From contig NC_133023.1 of the NCBI RefSeq assembly GCF_048564905.1, positions 6,029,001 through 6,093,000 on the forward strand: 64,000 nt of DNA, in the 5' to 3' direction. Positions 25,986-44,082 of the stretch are shown piece by piece. Every line of letters starts with the position of its first letter. Within the stretch, counting starts at the first letter, position 1. This DNA is from Vicugna pacos (Eukaryota; Chordata; Mammalia; Artiodactyla; Camelidae). The notes under the pieces are model-generated. The model worked only from the letters and a program-made list of their open reading frames with translations, did no database searches and was not told the DNA's origin. Made by a program: the position numbers and the translations under genes.

Positions 25986-27264
25986 ACTTCCACAAGACTC
26001 CGGGGAGTCCTTCGCGGCCTGAGCTCCTTCCTGCCCCAGGGCTACTTTTTATATTCATGTTGCGTTTTCTACCTGATTATCATTCGAGTCTACCAGGTGG
26101 TGAACTGGGTGGTTGGTGAAAATGTTCATTTAGAATTCTGGTAGCTTTGGGTCAGACACTCCCTGCTGTAATTAGTCAACCATGGCAGGAATAATAATGT
26201 TCTCGAAAGGAACATTTTCTCAGGGAGGAAATGTAACTTAGGGATGCTGGCTTTGACCTTCAGTATGTGCTTAACCCAGTGTGGCTAAAGGGTATTTCGG
26301 ATCCTTGAAACTTTTGTGTAATTAATATTTTCTTTTGTCCAGCGTGTGTTTAACCTGAAACATCAACAAACTGAACAAGTTGTCAGTGTAGTGTATGAAA
26401 TTGTATTGGAATCGTGAAAAGGTTTATATGTTCTCTTCTGTGCTAGATTGTTGGCAAATGGCTCCATTAAGGAAAGAGTTCTACCCCATCAAACAAACAA
26501 AAAATTGTTAATTGGTCTAGAGCTGACCCCAGACTTAGAGAACCAAGTTTCACAGATCCTCACTGCTCTGAGTATTTCCTCTGAAAATTTCTGCAGTTGA
26601 TACAAAATATAACCAGTTCTTTTTAAAAGAAAACCTTCAGTAAGTGTCATCGACAGGGAGGTGTCAGGGTTCCGATTCAGTTGAAAATTCCACTCGATTA
26701 AGACGTAATTCCAGTGGTATTCATTGAGCTGCCTTTGGCTGTTTGCCTGAGTGTCTCCCAGCATCAAGCATTCATGATTCACTTCGTTTTCCAGCGTAGA
26801 CATCATTTTTTTTCTCCTTATGTACAGTCTGATAATTCAGTGCCAGATGAAAGAGGTGTCTACTCCCTTCTGTCCACTTGAAGCCAGTTTCTTCTATCAG
26901 TAACCCAGTTGCTCTGCTATGTCTAGTGTCCCTAGTTCATGGAGTGATGGTCAGAGGAATTTTCAGAAATACCTGTTCGTGCAGCTTTTCATTTGGAAAA
27001 GTGCCAGAAAGGTGTTTGGATATGCATTGTTACAGTTTCTGCAAAAGCTTTTCATGTGTGGGGATAAGGGAGAGTTCCCAACAAAACTGGTGGTTTTCCG
27101 AGTATCAGTTCCAGCTGCTGCGTCTGGGGGAGGAACCACCAGCGCGTGTGGCTAAGTTCTTAAATGTGACCACCGTCCAGATGGTTAAGCGTAAAGCACA
27201 CCCTGGATTCCAAAGGCATGGATGAAGAAGGGAGTGCGAACTATCTCACTGACGTGTATATGCT

Positions 27265-27675
<411 letters not shown>

Positions 27676-27889
27676 TAAAGTGCTCATGAATGCTTGGAGG
27701 AAGGCATCACGGAATCCAACTGGCAGGGAGGAAACTCGTCTCGTGGGAAGCATTGCTCTTGAGATCTGTGACATCCTGGTGCCCTCAACTCTCGAAGGCT
27801 CAGACGTTTATAAGCACCCAGTGAACCAAGTCCAGAACCAGCGTGGGCTCCTTTCAGCTGCTGCCCTCAAGGACGCTGTGTTGGGTGGG

Positions 27890-28265
27890 AGTCCCTGAGA
27901 CCATACCAAGCCTCAGCGATTCACTGGGAGGACCCCCAGGACTCTGCATGCGGTCAAATTCACAGCTCAGATTTATTACAGCGAAAGAATGCAAAGCAAA
28001 ATCAGCAGGGGGAGAAGGCACGAGGGTGAATCCAGAGCTTTCAGGGTTCCCTCCTGGTGGGGTCACAGAGGATGTGCCGGATCCCCCCAGAAGCCAACTG
28101 TGGTGACATGCGTGAAGGATTGTCTACCAGTGAGGCCCCATAGGCCCCCATGCCCGGCATGCACCCACATTCCAGACTGCCGGGAGGAGCGTGAGGGTTC
28201 AGCGTCAACCACGGATGTTGTCTGCACAGACAGTTAAGGCACAGAAGCCGTCGTTACTAGTTACA
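27890..28265. mobile_element. Probable old retroviral LTR fragment
   Basis: CACTGGGAGGACCCCCAGGA, the CAGATTTATTACAGCGAAAG block and AGCAAAATCAGCAGGGGGAG resemble an old mammalian LTR whose subfamily I cannot assign. Only a fossil fragment. Confidence 0.4.
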
Positions 28266-30104
28266 AGATGCTAGGACCCCTCTGGAAATCCGAATTCCCA
28301 GACTCCAGCCAAGGCCAGCCTCGCCCCCAGGCCTTCCTGTGGCGAGCAGTGTCAGGCCTGCGGGGGCCTTTGCTCCACTGCTCTCGACCGAACCACGTCT
28401 CCCTGTGTTGGGGCGCACCAGGCCCCACGGAGCCCACGGTCGAGACAGTCCGGGTTCCCCGATTCCCAACCCCTGATTCAATCCGATCGTTAGATGTGAC
28501 CTCTGGACTTCAAAGAGAGAAAGCACCCCAGAGTTCAGAGACTGACAGGAAGAAACTGGCTTCAAGTGGACAGAGGGGAATGGACGCCTCTTTGGTCCAC
28601 AGGAGGCGCCTGCCCCGCTTAGAGGGAGTTACCAAGCAGACGGGGTGCACGTTACTGCTGGGTCAGGCGTCTCTGGGGTGATGTTGAGGAGGGGGTCAGA
28701 GGCTCTTCCCTGACGGGCACTTCCCGCTGCCGGGGGGTGTCTGAACTGAGGGAGGGCTGGCCCCGAGGACGGCCCAGGCAGTGCAGCCCACCTCGGAGCC
28801 CAGGGAGCACTCTGAGTGGGGGATGCAGGTCCTGCAGGGAGCAGACTGTGAGGGAGAGCCCAATGAGGCCTTGACAGGACTGTGACAAACACACGGGCAC
28901 CAGCGTCTGTTGCTCCACACGGTCCTTCTGACCCGGGCAGACCCGGGAGGTGCCGGCTTACAGCCTGCTGCTCTGGAGAGGCAGCCCGTCTCTTCCACGC
29001 TGTCCTCCGAGCTTGGGGACCACGCCAGACACACCTGTGGGGGCTGCGGGGAGTTGTTGTGGGTACTGCTCTCTGAAAGCATGGATGATGTGCCAGTTGC
29101 TTGAGATATTATAGAACATACGCTGCCACCTTGGCACCCCAACATCTGTGCGTGTGCGTGTGTGTGTTCGGGGTGGGCAGAATACACCAGCATTCACATT
29201 GTGCACAACTGTCCCCACTGTCCAGTTCCAGAACATACGTGTCACCCTTCACCCGTAGGAAGTCCCCCTCCATCCCCACTTCCCCAGCCCCTGGAGACCC
29301 AGCCTGTGTGTTTTGATTGTGTCGTCTCCACGCCATGCAGCTACACTGTCGACTGTACAAAGCAGAGCAAGTGGGTCTGCCTGCCCATTGCATTTGCCGT
29401 AAATGCCAAGACCATTCTACCTTTGTTGTCACAAAGGATGCAGTGGCAGGGTCAGAGCCCAGAACGTCAGATGTGCTGACCCACGCAATGAGGGGAGTGC
29501 CTGTAACACAGAAAGCTCTGGCTTCTATTTTTCAGAGTTAATGTGCCCCAGATAACCATCCGTAAGGTTCCTCTAACAGTTTTATCTTCAGAATTAATTA
29601 TAAGTCTTTTGACAGAATATAGTATTCCCCAGAGCGTTCCCAAGGTCCAGAGGAGGGCCTTCCACGCCACAGTCACGTTTTCTTCTGCACTGAGAGAGCT
29701 CCTCCCCTGTAGCTAACCCGCAAGGTACCGTGTCCCATCACTGGGTCAGGAAGTTCGTGTGTCATGTGCTCTTTCTTACAAGTGTGAAGTGGTGTCCTGA
29801 GGATTGTTCAAGATGGAAAAAAGGAAGGGTGCTGTGTTTCCGGGTGAGATGCAGACTGCGAGAGGGGCACCTTTCCTTAGCACTCGTGGGGTTGATCAGA
29901 GAAATTGCCCATTAGGTGTTCCCCATGCCGGCCTGTTGGTTGCACCTCAATTCCTGGAGGCGTTAGCGCAGAGCTAGTGGTGGAACAGCACTCAGCAGTG
30001 AGAAGGAGCAGATTATCTGTAGATCATTGAGAGGGCCGTCTGCTTCGTGAGAAAAGGCCATTTCTATAACATTCTGGAAATGATGTAATTTGAGGGGGGA
30101 AGCG

Positions 30105-30177
30105 GTTAATGGAGGTCGTGGGGATTGAATGCATGCTAAGCATGCCCTCTACCCCTGAGCTACACCCCTCCCCCCGC
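30105..30177 (-). mobile_element. Camelid tRNA-derived SINE, short
   Basis: TGGAGGTCGTGGGGATTGAA and CTAAGCATGCCCTCTACCCC with CTGAGCTACACCCCTCCC are the reverse complement of the tRNA-like head. It is shorter than the other copies. Confidence 0.85.
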
Positions 30178-30239
30178 CAGAATTTTAGATATGAAGAACA
30201 GATCAGTGGAGCCAGGGTTTAGGAGCGGTTGTTCAAGGA

Positions 30240-30530
30240 AGAGGTGGTGTGATGGTAAAGTGGCACACGGGAGGTCTTGGAGGTGGTGGAACCCGGTTCT
30301 GGATCTTGGCTTTGGAGGTAGTTACACAGATCTGCCCATGTGAGCACACGGGTGGCACAGCCACTGCACGCACGTCCCACCCAAGCAGCTTCCGGGCTTG
30401 CGTGTTGTACTGCGGGGCCAGAAACTGCAGCCGCTGGGTGGAGGGTACGTGTGGGGCCTCTGTAATATCTTTACAGCTTCCTGTGATTCTGTAAGCATTT
30501 CACAATTAAAAGTTTATTTTTTTTTTAAGA
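30240..30530 (+). mobile_element. Old L1M-like 3' end
   Basis: GGTTCTGGATCTTGGCTTTG, GGTAGTTACACAGATCTGCC and a final TTCACAATTAAAAGTTT fit an old L1M 3' end. Divergence is high. Confidence 0.4.
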
Positions 30531-32001
30531 GCAAAGTAAAGTTTGGCTATGCTCGGAATGGTTGCTGACTCTTGAACCTCACTGGCCGTGTAGGCAGGGA
30601 GGGCACACAGACACACACCCCACCCCACCCCACCCCGCCCAGGGTTAACTTAGCCCCATTACATGTCGCTCACTCACACTGAATGGTGAGCTCACGTTTG
30701 GGGGTTGGAGGTCCTGGGTCTCAGCAGCAGGATGGACTCAGAATGGGGCCAGCCACCTGAGCACACAGCGTCCGCTATTCAGATTACAAAGCTTCAGCAG
30801 AAGATAGTTTTTACGGCCAGGTGCTGGTCACTGTCCCCTCCAGGTTGTCGCTCTTGCAGGTGTGCGAACTGCATACACGAAGGCAGAGGCTGGCCACGGA
30901 GTTCATGACTTGGCTCGTCCAGTGTTGTACACAAGAGCAGCTGCGGGCTTGGCTCCCTGGCTCCCGGGACCCGGTTCCTTGGTTCCACTGGACACACGTG
31001 GGGAATGTGGCGGGAACCGTGGGCTGTGGAGATGAAACAAGAAGAAGTGCCTTGGGTTGTTGAAGAAGCCAGTGCTGCCTCTGGGCCAGACCCCCCAACC
31101 CACAACCTCTGTGGGGACGGGGCAGCGGGCCGTGGAAGCTAACAGGGTCTGTCCCTGCAGTGGTGGGAGGCGGACGCGTGTGCAGGCACGCACTTCTTGT
31201 TTAAAGACCCAGGATGAGAAGGGGCAACACGACTTAGCACATCCTAAGTGAGGTTCTCCCAATCCAGTGCTGACTTCCTTGAAGAAACACACGGAGACAA
31301 GGTTAGGGCTTGACAGCTGATGGGGAACCCTTTCTTTCCCTACAAGCAGCCAGGTGTCTGGAGAGGACAAGGATGCAGCGTGGTCTCCTGGGAGTTTGGG
31401 AGAAAGGAAAAGGGTTGTCCCTGTCTCCCAAACCCTCAGCAGAGGTCTTGGAGCCACTAGCCCCTGAGAAATGGAGGCAGAGACAGTGTTCATCACAAGG
31501 CCACCTGTGTCCCCTAAAGGCGGGGGTGCTTCTTGTCAACTGTAAGCACCCAGCAGTCGGTGGATGCATTCACGTGTTGTGGGAGATTTTTTCAGTGGGG
31601 ATGTCTTACACACAGGATGTGGAGTCGTTTTCCTCTCCTTTCTCTCCTGCGTACCTAAAACAAGTGTAGTCAGCCCACCGCAGTGGTGCTCCCCGGAGCA
31701 GCATGGTACAGGGGCAGGGCAGGCAGCGTGCCTCTCCCCTGCCGTGTCTGCCCTGTGCCAGGGGAGCGCGAGACTGTGTGCCCAGGGCACGTGAAGTGTC
31801 TCAGGGTCTCTCTCTGGAGGTGTCTGGTCGTCCCGTCAAACGTATAGGACAGGTCTGTGAAGGCTGGAGGCTGTGTTTTTATCACATCAGTAGATGAGAT
31901 GTCTTGACTGTGCTGTTAACTTCTCAGTCAGCTGGCCTCTGTGCACCAATGGTAAATGCAGATGTCGCCCCCCCACCCCCGCTCCCTTTTCTGCTTCACA
32001 G

Positions 32002-32123
32002 CCCCTGCTCTCGATGTCGACTGGCAGAACAACACTACCTTTGCCTCCTGTAGCACAGACATGTGTATTCACGTCTGCAGACTTGGCTGTGACCGCCCAG
32101 TCAAAACCTTCCAAGGACACACA
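32002..32123 (+). CDS. TBL1X: TBL1X exon: WD40 repeat 4
   Basis: 122 bp encoding [16 protein letters not shown] through VKTFQGHT. It contains blade 4 with its cysteine-rich [14 protein letters not shown] stretch. Acceptor TCACAG, donor GTAAGT. Confidence 0.95.
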
Positions 32124-32725
32124 GTAAGTGCAAGTTCGGATTTTGGGGCTCACGTTCATGAGAATGTGCTGGGAGGTGGGAGCCGGGTACTCTGTGCCTA
32201 GGATTAGAAGATACTGTGACTGAAGACCAGTTCTGCAGCCCTTTGCTCTGTAGGCTGTTGCAGCTCTCAGGTGGTTGGCTTAACCCAGTTATCCAACTGG
32301 ACAGGCGGTAGGGGGAGAAAATGACCTGAGATGAGGTAGATGTTGGGTTTTGCAGGAAAGACTTTAAAGGGGCTTTTATAAAATTGTTTGAGGATATAAA
32401 GGAGAGCCTGCTCATAATGAGTGGATAGATGCAGAATGGCAGCAGAGAAAGGAAAATTATGTTCTTAAACAGTCAAATAGAAATCTCAGAACTAAGAAGT
32501 ATAATGTGTGTGAAGAATTGATACAAGATTGAACAAATGGTTGGAAGCTTAATGACCTGTAGGACAATATGAAGCACTCTACCGTATATGTGCAGTGGAG
32601 AGAGAAGAAAAAAGAATGAAACAAAAATTTGAAATAGTGATAGCCAAACTTTCCTAAATTTGGTGGAAAACATCAACATTCAATCCAAGAAGCTCAGACG
32701 CCAGCTGACTTCTTGTTGAATTCTT

Positions 32726-33325
32726 TTTTTTAATTAATTTTTCATTGAGGTATACTTGATGTACAGTGTTATATAAGTTTTAGATGTACAACATAGTGAT
32801 TCATACCTTTTCAAGGTTATACTTCATTTATAGTTATCATTAAATACTGGCTATATTCCTGGTGCTGTACGATGTATCCTCATAGCTTGTTTGCTTTATA
32901 CGTGGTAGTTTGTACCTCTTAATCCCCTCCCCTTCTCTTGCCCCTCCCCCATCTCTCTCCCCACTGGTCACCACTAGTCTGTTCTCTGTATCTGTGAGTC
33001 TGCTTCTATTTTGTTACATTCACTAGTCTGTTGTCTTTGTTAGATTCCACATATAAGTGATGTCGTGTGGTATTTGTCTATGTCTGACTTCACTTAGTAT
33101 GGTCATCTTTAGGTCTATCCATGCTGCTGCAAATGGTATTGTTTCATTCTTTTTTATGGCTGAGTAGTATTCCATTGTATAAACATACCACATCTTCTTT
33201 AGCCAGTCATCTGTCAGTGGGCACTTAGGTTGGTTCCATATCTTGGGTGTTGTAAATAGTGCTGCTGTAAGCATTGGGGTGCATGTGTCTTTTCAAATTA
33301 GTGTTTGTTCTCTTTGGATAGATCA
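32726..33325 (-). mobile_element. L1 LINE 3' end
   Basis: TTTCATTGAGGTATACTTGATG through CATTGGGGTGCATGTGTC is the reverse complement of an L1 3' end. A short ORF2-like frame (KKMWYVYTMEYYSAIKKNE) is visible on the - strand. Truncated at about 600 bp. Confidence 0.9.
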
Positions 33326-33997
33326 TCAAATTCTTGAGCATAACACATGAGGCTCTTCACAGCCTTTTCCCAGCAAATCTCTCTAGTGTCCACGCCCCTA
33401 CTCAGCCCACCTGGAAGACGTGCTGGCTTTGAGCACCTCACACCTGCGATGCTCCCCTACCTTTGACTCTCACAGCATCCCTTGCCCCTAACTTCACTGA
33501 CATCAATCACATTGTCTTTGGCACTTGCCTTTTTCCTTAGTACCCACTTTTTTGCAGCTTCTGTCCCTGTAGGTACCTGCTTCCATAAGAAGGCTCTTTC
33601 AGAGCACAGGGACCTGTTGTTCTCTTAACACCTCATTATGGCCCCACCTGATCCTTCTCTTTACTTTTCTGAGCTAAACTTATTTGTTCTCTAATTCAAG
33701 ACTCCCCGATCTCTTAAGAGGAGGTCTTGTGGCTCTTCAGCTGCCCCACTGGGACTTGATTGCAGTCACACCACTGGGCTCTTCAGCCGGGTCTGACTGA
33801 AGCCATCATTCCGCACAAGACAGGCGCTAAATGAAGAGAGCCTCCTTCCTCCCGAGGCCCTATGAGCTGTTCCTGGATGCTTTCTGGGAATTGTGGCTTG
33901 GAGGGCAGAGGGAGGGAGGGAGGGAGAGGAAAGTCCACTCTCAGGAAGGAGTGCTTTTCCCCCTGGAGAGCTGAAGGTGATTAGTCCAGGGACAGTG

Positions 33998-34393
33998 GGG
34001 ACCGGCCCCCATTCCCAGTCCCGCGGGGACCCACCCTCAGGTTCTGTCCGGGGACAGTCAGCAGGGACCGGCCCCTATTCCCAGGCCCGCGGGGACTCAC
34101 CTTCAGGTTCTGCCCTGGGACAGTCAGCGGGGACCGGCCCCCATTCCCAGGCCCTCAGGGACCTACCCTCAGGTTCTGCCCGGGGACAGTCAACGGGGAC
34201 CGGCCCCCATTCCCAGGCCCGCGGGGACCCACACTCAGGTTCTGCCCGGGGACAGTCAACGGGGACCGGCCCCTATTCCCAGGCCCTCAGGGACCTACCC
34301 TCGGGTTCTGCCCGGGGACAGTCAACGGGGACCGGCCCCCATTCCCAGGCCCGTGGGGACCCACCCTCAAGTTCCGCTCTCATCGGTTACGGT
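33998..34393. repeat. 66-bp minisatellite, six copies
   Basis: Six head-to-tail units begin at 33998, 34064, 34130, 34196, 34262 and 34328, each starting GGGACCGGCCCC and ending GGGGACAGTCA. Because 66 is divisible by three, one + frame stays open (22-residue unit GTGPHSQARGDPPSGSARGQ...). It lies in a TBL1X intron. Confidence 0.93.
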
Positions 34394-35630
34394 CAGAGCC
34401 GCCCGAGCAGCCGTTGTCCTGCGTGAGCCTGCCCCTGGGTCACACCTCTCACCAGACTCTGGCTTCGTGTGGGGCCTGTCCTGCCTCCACTCTCCTGTGT
34501 GCACACACTGCGGTCCGCCCTGCTCACCCTCCCCCGGCTCACCCCGGGCCTGCTCCTTGTGCTTTAAGCTCCAGTCCCTCCCTTCTTCCTGGGCCACCCC
34601 CACTGGTGCCACATGGAACACAGGCGCAGCCCCGTCCCTCCCGTTTCGCAGCCTTCAGACCACGGTGTCCTCAGCGAGCAGCGAGACCATGCGGTTTACC
34701 CTCCACGCCAGAGCACTGAGGGTGTGAGGCTAACTGGGAAATGAATTACGAGCCTGAAATGAGTTCATTGTTAGGCCGGGTCAGCAGGCACGCGGGGACT
34801 GGAGGGGGCTCCACAGTCCCCTGCTGGGAATAGGGGCCGAGCCCCCGCCGCCTGTCCCTGCTCACCTTGCCGGGCACGCCCTCCCCGCCTCACTCTGCTG
34901 CAGGGAGCTCCTTCCTAACTACCTGTGTCCCCTCTCCCTCACCTCTGGGGACCGTTGTCCTCCAGCCTCCAGGATTCAGCCTCGGGATCCCCTGACCCCC
35001 AGAACTGGAAGGCTCCTGCAGCCTCCTTCCTTTCCACCCTGCTGCACACAGCACCTGCCTGCTAGAACTTTCCATGGGCACTGAGCGGCACCGTTGTTTC
35101 CTTGGCTGTTTGCTCAGGATTCCAGCCCCGCAGGATGGTTCCTCCTCCCTGTGAATCCCTAACAGCATCTCATCTGACTTCCCTTGTACGTACACCTCTG
35201 CTGGTCTGCGTTTGTGGGTTTAGGTCACGTCGCCTTGGGCCTGGGTTACCGCTCTGGCCATTGGACACCTTGTCTCTGTGCGCTTCCTCCCCTCGCCTCA
35301 GGACCAAAAGAGAAGCCTAGACGGACGGGGGAGCCGTGGTATTAAAAGTGTGTAGGAAGATGACTTTCCAAGTCAGTATTACAGTGACCGTGGTCTTCCT
35401 GGTTTTCTGTGCTGCCCTTACCATGTCAATTCAGTTGGCCTCCTTCCTAGTTGTGATTCTTTTCCTTTGAGAACTGGGGACGCGGGTGGCTGGTCGGGTG
35501 GGCACATGGCTGTGCGTTTTGTGGAGGTGAGGAACACGGACTGAGGAAGAGGCGAGTACGCACAGGTCTGCCTGTGTTCCTTGGCGTCCAGGGCAAATGC
35601 AGGTCGGCTTTCTGCAGAGGACAGTGCGTG

Positions 35631-35649
35631 CCTGCCCCCTGCTGGAAGG
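35631..35649 (-). promoter_or_regulatory. CTCF-like motif in TBL1X intron
   Basis: CCTGCCCCCTGCTGGAAGG (reverse CCAGCAGGGGGCAGG) lies 57 bases before the WD40 repeat 5 exon. Single motif, no other support. Confidence 0.35.
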
Positions 35650-35705
35650 CTGTGTTACTGCTCCCGGGCCCTTATTTCTTTTTAAAACCCTGTGCTCTCT
35701 TTCAG

Positions 35706-35780
35706 AATGAAGTCAATGCCATCAAATGGGATCCTTCTGGAATGTTGCTAGCGTCCTGCTCTGATGACATGACATTAAAG
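35706..35780 (+). CDS. TBL1X: TBL1X exon: WD40 repeat 5
   Basis: Exactly 25 codons, [12 protein letters not shown] through DDMTLK. Acceptor TTTCAG, donor GTAAGC. It carries the blade 5 GH...WD core together with the preceding exon. Confidence 0.95.
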
Positions 35781-36151
35781 GTAAGCCGTCTGATCCTGGA
35801 CTGCCCCTGTACTCAGTGCTGGCCTGACGTTCCCTGGGTCTGCAGCTGGTGGTTCCGTGTGAGCACTCTCCCCGCCTCTGTCACTTTCCCTGTTGCACAC
35901 TCGATGTTGCTGTCATGCAGGGAACTCCAGCTGAGCCGTGGAGGGTCCTGCTGAGTCCTTTCCCTCCCGTGGTCTTCCTCACGGGCGCCCCCAGTGTTCA
36001 GCAGCACCTGCCAGTTAGTCAGCTGCACACCTCACGGTGCCGTGAGCTTCCCAAGGGCCAGACACTAGTGAGGGCTCACGGAGGGAGTGATGTGGAACTA
36101 CCGCCGGCTGGAGAAACAGCCTTTGCTCACATTGTTCCCGACACATTCTAG
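35781..36151 (+). other. Short TBL1X intron
   Basis: A 371-bp intron with no recognised element. Confidence 0.75.
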
Positions 36152-36279
36152 ATCTGGAGTATGAAACAGGATACGTGTGTCCACGACCTTCAAGCTCACA
36201 GCAAAGAGATCTATACCATAAAGTGGAGTCCCACCGGGCCAGCCACCAGCAACCCAAACTGCAACATCATGCTAGCAAG
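36152..36279 (+). CDS. TBL1X: TBL1X exon: WD40 repeats 5-6
   Basis: 128 bp encoding [19 protein letters not shown] through NCNIMLA plus two bases. Acceptor TTCTAG, donor GTAAGT. Human has QEVCIHDLQAHNKE here as I recall, so a few conservative changes sit on the blade 5-6 loop. Confidence 0.93.
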
Positions 36280-40712
<4,433 letters not shown>

Positions 40713-40739
40713 GTGTGTGTTTTAGATCTACGAAAGTAA
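40713..40739 (+). CDS. TBL1X: TBL1X terminal coding exon (stop)
   Basis: Eight codons, VCVLDLRK, then TAA. Acceptor TTCCAG. This is the exact C-terminus of TBL1X/TBL1XR1-family proteins and seals the propeller's last strand. Confidence 0.95.
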   Translation: MCVLDLRK

Positions 40740-41397
40740 ACACAAAATACTATAGGAAAAGAACCCTAGTGGACCAGCAGTGAACGTGTGGGGTTGGAGC
40801 ACTCTCCAGACACAACTCTGTCAGCCCCGAAACTGTGCGAACTTGACCTTAGAGTGTACTTTGCAATCAGCTCATCCCTGGCCACAGGAGTCTCTCTTTT
40901 TTTGTAATCTTCATCCAGAAATTTAAAGCAAAAAGCATACCCACAGTCCCATCAGAGGGGGAAGAATGGCTCCCACCTGGAACGTGGGAAGCGGGAAGCC
41001 AGCAGCTAGACGGCGCGTGGGTGGGACCCCGTCCAGAGCAGGCTCTGAGGGCTGAGAGGAGACGAAGAAGGAAAAAAGCTGTGCCAAAAAGAAAAAGAAG
41101 GAAAGACGCTGTGAGAAACCAAAAGGGGGGAGAAAAACCACTCCACGTGGTGGGTTGTTTCGTTTTTTCCTAACAATTTGGACACTACAGTTACTCTCAC
41201 AAGGATGTTCAAAGACCAGTTTGTACCAATGACTTGGGCGACTTTGTAACCCCAACACTTTGTATTTTCTAGAATCTTTGTCCCGTGCTTTTTGTATCTG
41301 CTGGAATCCTGTCGTCCGGGGCTCTTCTGTCTGAGGCGGAAACCGTTTTGGGTTTGTGGCGTCTTTCCTGTTGTCACTGGCCCCCTGCCCTCTGTCC

Positions 41398-41432
41398 GTC
41401 CTTCCTTCCTTCCTTCCTTCCTTCCTTCCTTC
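41398..41432. repeat. CTTC microsatellite in the TBL1X 3' UTR
   Basis: Nearly nine CTTC units, followed 90 bases later by a C-rich CCCTCCCC run. Confidence 0.92.
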
Positions 41433-44082
41433 GTGGTCTTGGTGGGCAGCACACACTTGGTGGACACAGCCTTATGCACCAGACTCGGACGTGATGACGG
41501 AGTCTCTGGCAGACGGTGTTCCCTCCCCCTCCCCTCCCCTCCCCCCACCCCTTTTTGAGTTTCTTCCCCCCCAGCTCTCCCCACCCCTTTCTGAGTTTCT
41601 TCCCAGCTTAGGTCTCAAAGGCACTTTCAGGCACATCCTAAGTGCTTTATGGAAGAAGGCAGGGCAGGGGGACTTTTTACAGGAGAAAAAAAAAAGTGAC
41701 TTATAAGAGAAAGAGCCCCCAGTATTTTTGGAAAAAAAAATATTTTTATGTTAAAGCAATTTTAAAATCCTAAACTGGCCATCAGACATAGAGAGCTTTG
41801 TGTGATTCATATTTTAAAAGGAATCTTAGGAAGACACAGGCAGGGTGTGAGGTAGCTTTCCCTTCACTGTCAGCTTCCGGCAGGGCAGTGAGGACGCCGG
41901 GTGGGCAGACAGTCCCGGCCCTCCCAGCTGGAAGCAGACCTGGGCGTCCTTCGGGGTGTGTTGACGGCGGTGGCCGGCAGGACAGGAATGGAGAAGGGGC
42001 CGGACGTGAGAGGGAGTCCCAGAACCCACCGTGGGCGCCAAAGAAGCCGTCGGAATGTGCACCCAGCTTCCTGGCTGTGAGGAAGGTCACTCCAGCCGCG
42101 GCTCCCGGGGTCAGCCCGCCAAGAGCAGCCCGCCAGCCCCGGCCTCACCGCCGGCCCGGCTCCAGGATCCCACTGGATCTGATGACCACAACCAGCGGGG
42201 ACGGGTGTTCGGCCCTGAGGGGGCATCACGTAGGTAGGACATCACTGATCACTTCTGCCGTCGTCTTCATTTCTTTCTCTCTCAAGAGACTAGAAGGAAG
42301 ACTTTTCTTTTTTTTAAATAATGAATCTTTTTACTGTTTTTTTAAAAAATTAAATATGGCTTTGTGTTCCTCGCGGAGTTTCCTTTATTGCATCGGGTGA
42401 CCTGGTATTGTTGTTAACCCGACGCTGACCCCGTCTTACAGGAGAGGTGTGGGGAGTGCGGAACCTGGGGCCTCTGGGCTGTTCCGTGTCCGTGGGCGGA
42501 GCCAGGCATGGGGAGGCGGTCTGGGCCCGGGGGCTGGTGGGCTGCAGCCACGCATCTGTTCCAGCAAGGAGCCAGGATATCATTCAGAGGGTGGACTCCA
42601 TCCCTGGAGCCAAAAACAAGCCGTCAGGGTGGGACCAGGGCCCCTGCAGAAGAAGGAGCCGGCCAGGACCAGCTCCCAAGCCAGAGCGTGTCCATCAGCG
42701 TCGGATCAGTAACGCACCTCCCTGGATCTGCGAATTGTTCAGGCCCCATCTGTGGAAGGCCGGAAAGCGCTCTGTTGACGAGTTGGGTGTTTTATTCGGG
42801 CCTCTGTTACCTACACGCTTAGCTAAGGAGGTCAGAGTTGTATGGAGTCTCCTCCATTCCCACCTTTGAAGATAGCAGACACCCCTGGATACATGGCTAA
42901 TTTCTTGCCCCAAGAAATTATTAGGCTTGGGGTGCAGTTTGGGGAGCTCTGGACGCACACCATCTAGACCCCTCCCCACATAAGAATGTCATGTCTACGG
43001 CGCATCCGTCGTCCAGGGTCAGGACACGGTTTGTGTTTGACAAGCCAGAGCCTGCTGTTGGGGGATAGTGGTGGGACACACAGGCAGGGGTTCCCCAATC
43101 AGTCCTCAGGGAAGGGCGGTAGCCAGGGTCTCGAAGTGTTGGCATTCGACTCTGGATGCATCTGAACACTTAGGAATTGCTGGCTTGGAAACGAGGGCTA
43201 TGAGGACAAGGACAGGGGCTCAGTTCCACACACCACGGTGAGCCTGACGCTGATGGAAGTCAGATCTTCGCCTGTCTGGCTTCCCCAACCGGCCGTCACA
43301 AAGGAACCTCCTGAGGGCCACAAGGGGAACCAAGATGCGAACGCAGCCAGCGCCCCTCGAATCCAGCCCATCTCAGCACGACAACAGCCACGTCCGACTC
43401 GGCGCCAGCGTGCACCCCACCAGCAGTCGATGGAGTCACCTCTGTCATCAGGGCTGCCCCCTGGGCCGTGTTACCACGGGACGTCGTTTACAGCTCTGAA
43501 AAATTGGAAGTAAATGCTTAAGTCTCGGTGATCGAACGGAACCGAGATGCTGACGGCAGACGTCACAATCCTTCCCGGAATGTCTGGTTGGGTTTGAAGT
43601 GACCAAGAACTCGTCCTGTGCACACCGGGGAAAAGGGTGCTACCCCACCGGGCACGCCAGGCCACCCGCGGCACCCAGGGCTTCACAGTCATTGTCTTTC
43701 TAAAAGTAGATCGTGGTGCCAAGTGAAGTGCACTGTCAAACGTTACGGTCTGTTTTTCTGCTTTCTTCCTTGTTATTTTCCCCCTTTTTAACCTTCTGTT
43801 CCACTTTTTTTTTCCAAATCGTGTTTTTCTGGTCAAATGCAGAGTTGTTCCTCCCGCCGCTTACTGAGGTTGTGAATTCTGGCTTCTGCAGTGTTTATTG
43901 TCTGTGTCAGACGTACAGCCAGACGGGCTTCCCTCCGCGTTTTCCAGATTCTGCTCCATCCACACCGACCCCGTTTTGTTCTCGCTCCGCCCCTTCCCCC
44001 TCACGCTCTGGAGAAAAATCACCTTGTGTGTCGTAGCTCATTTGTTCCGAGAGAGAATCAACAGCTCATACTCAGTGTCTTG

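Larger units (their letters stand above)
32124..35705 (+). other. TBL1X intron with L1 relic and 66-bp minisatellite
   Basis: Holds an L1 3' piece (32.73-33.32 kb, - strand), a GGGA run near 33.91 kb, a six-copy 66-bp minisatellite (33998-34393) and a CTCF-like motif at 35.63 kb. Otherwise no named element. Confidence 0.7.

Noticed and set aside
33893-34426. 177-codon open frame as a coding exon
   Set aside because: It is produced by a 66-bp repeat whose length is divisible by three. No splice or homology support.
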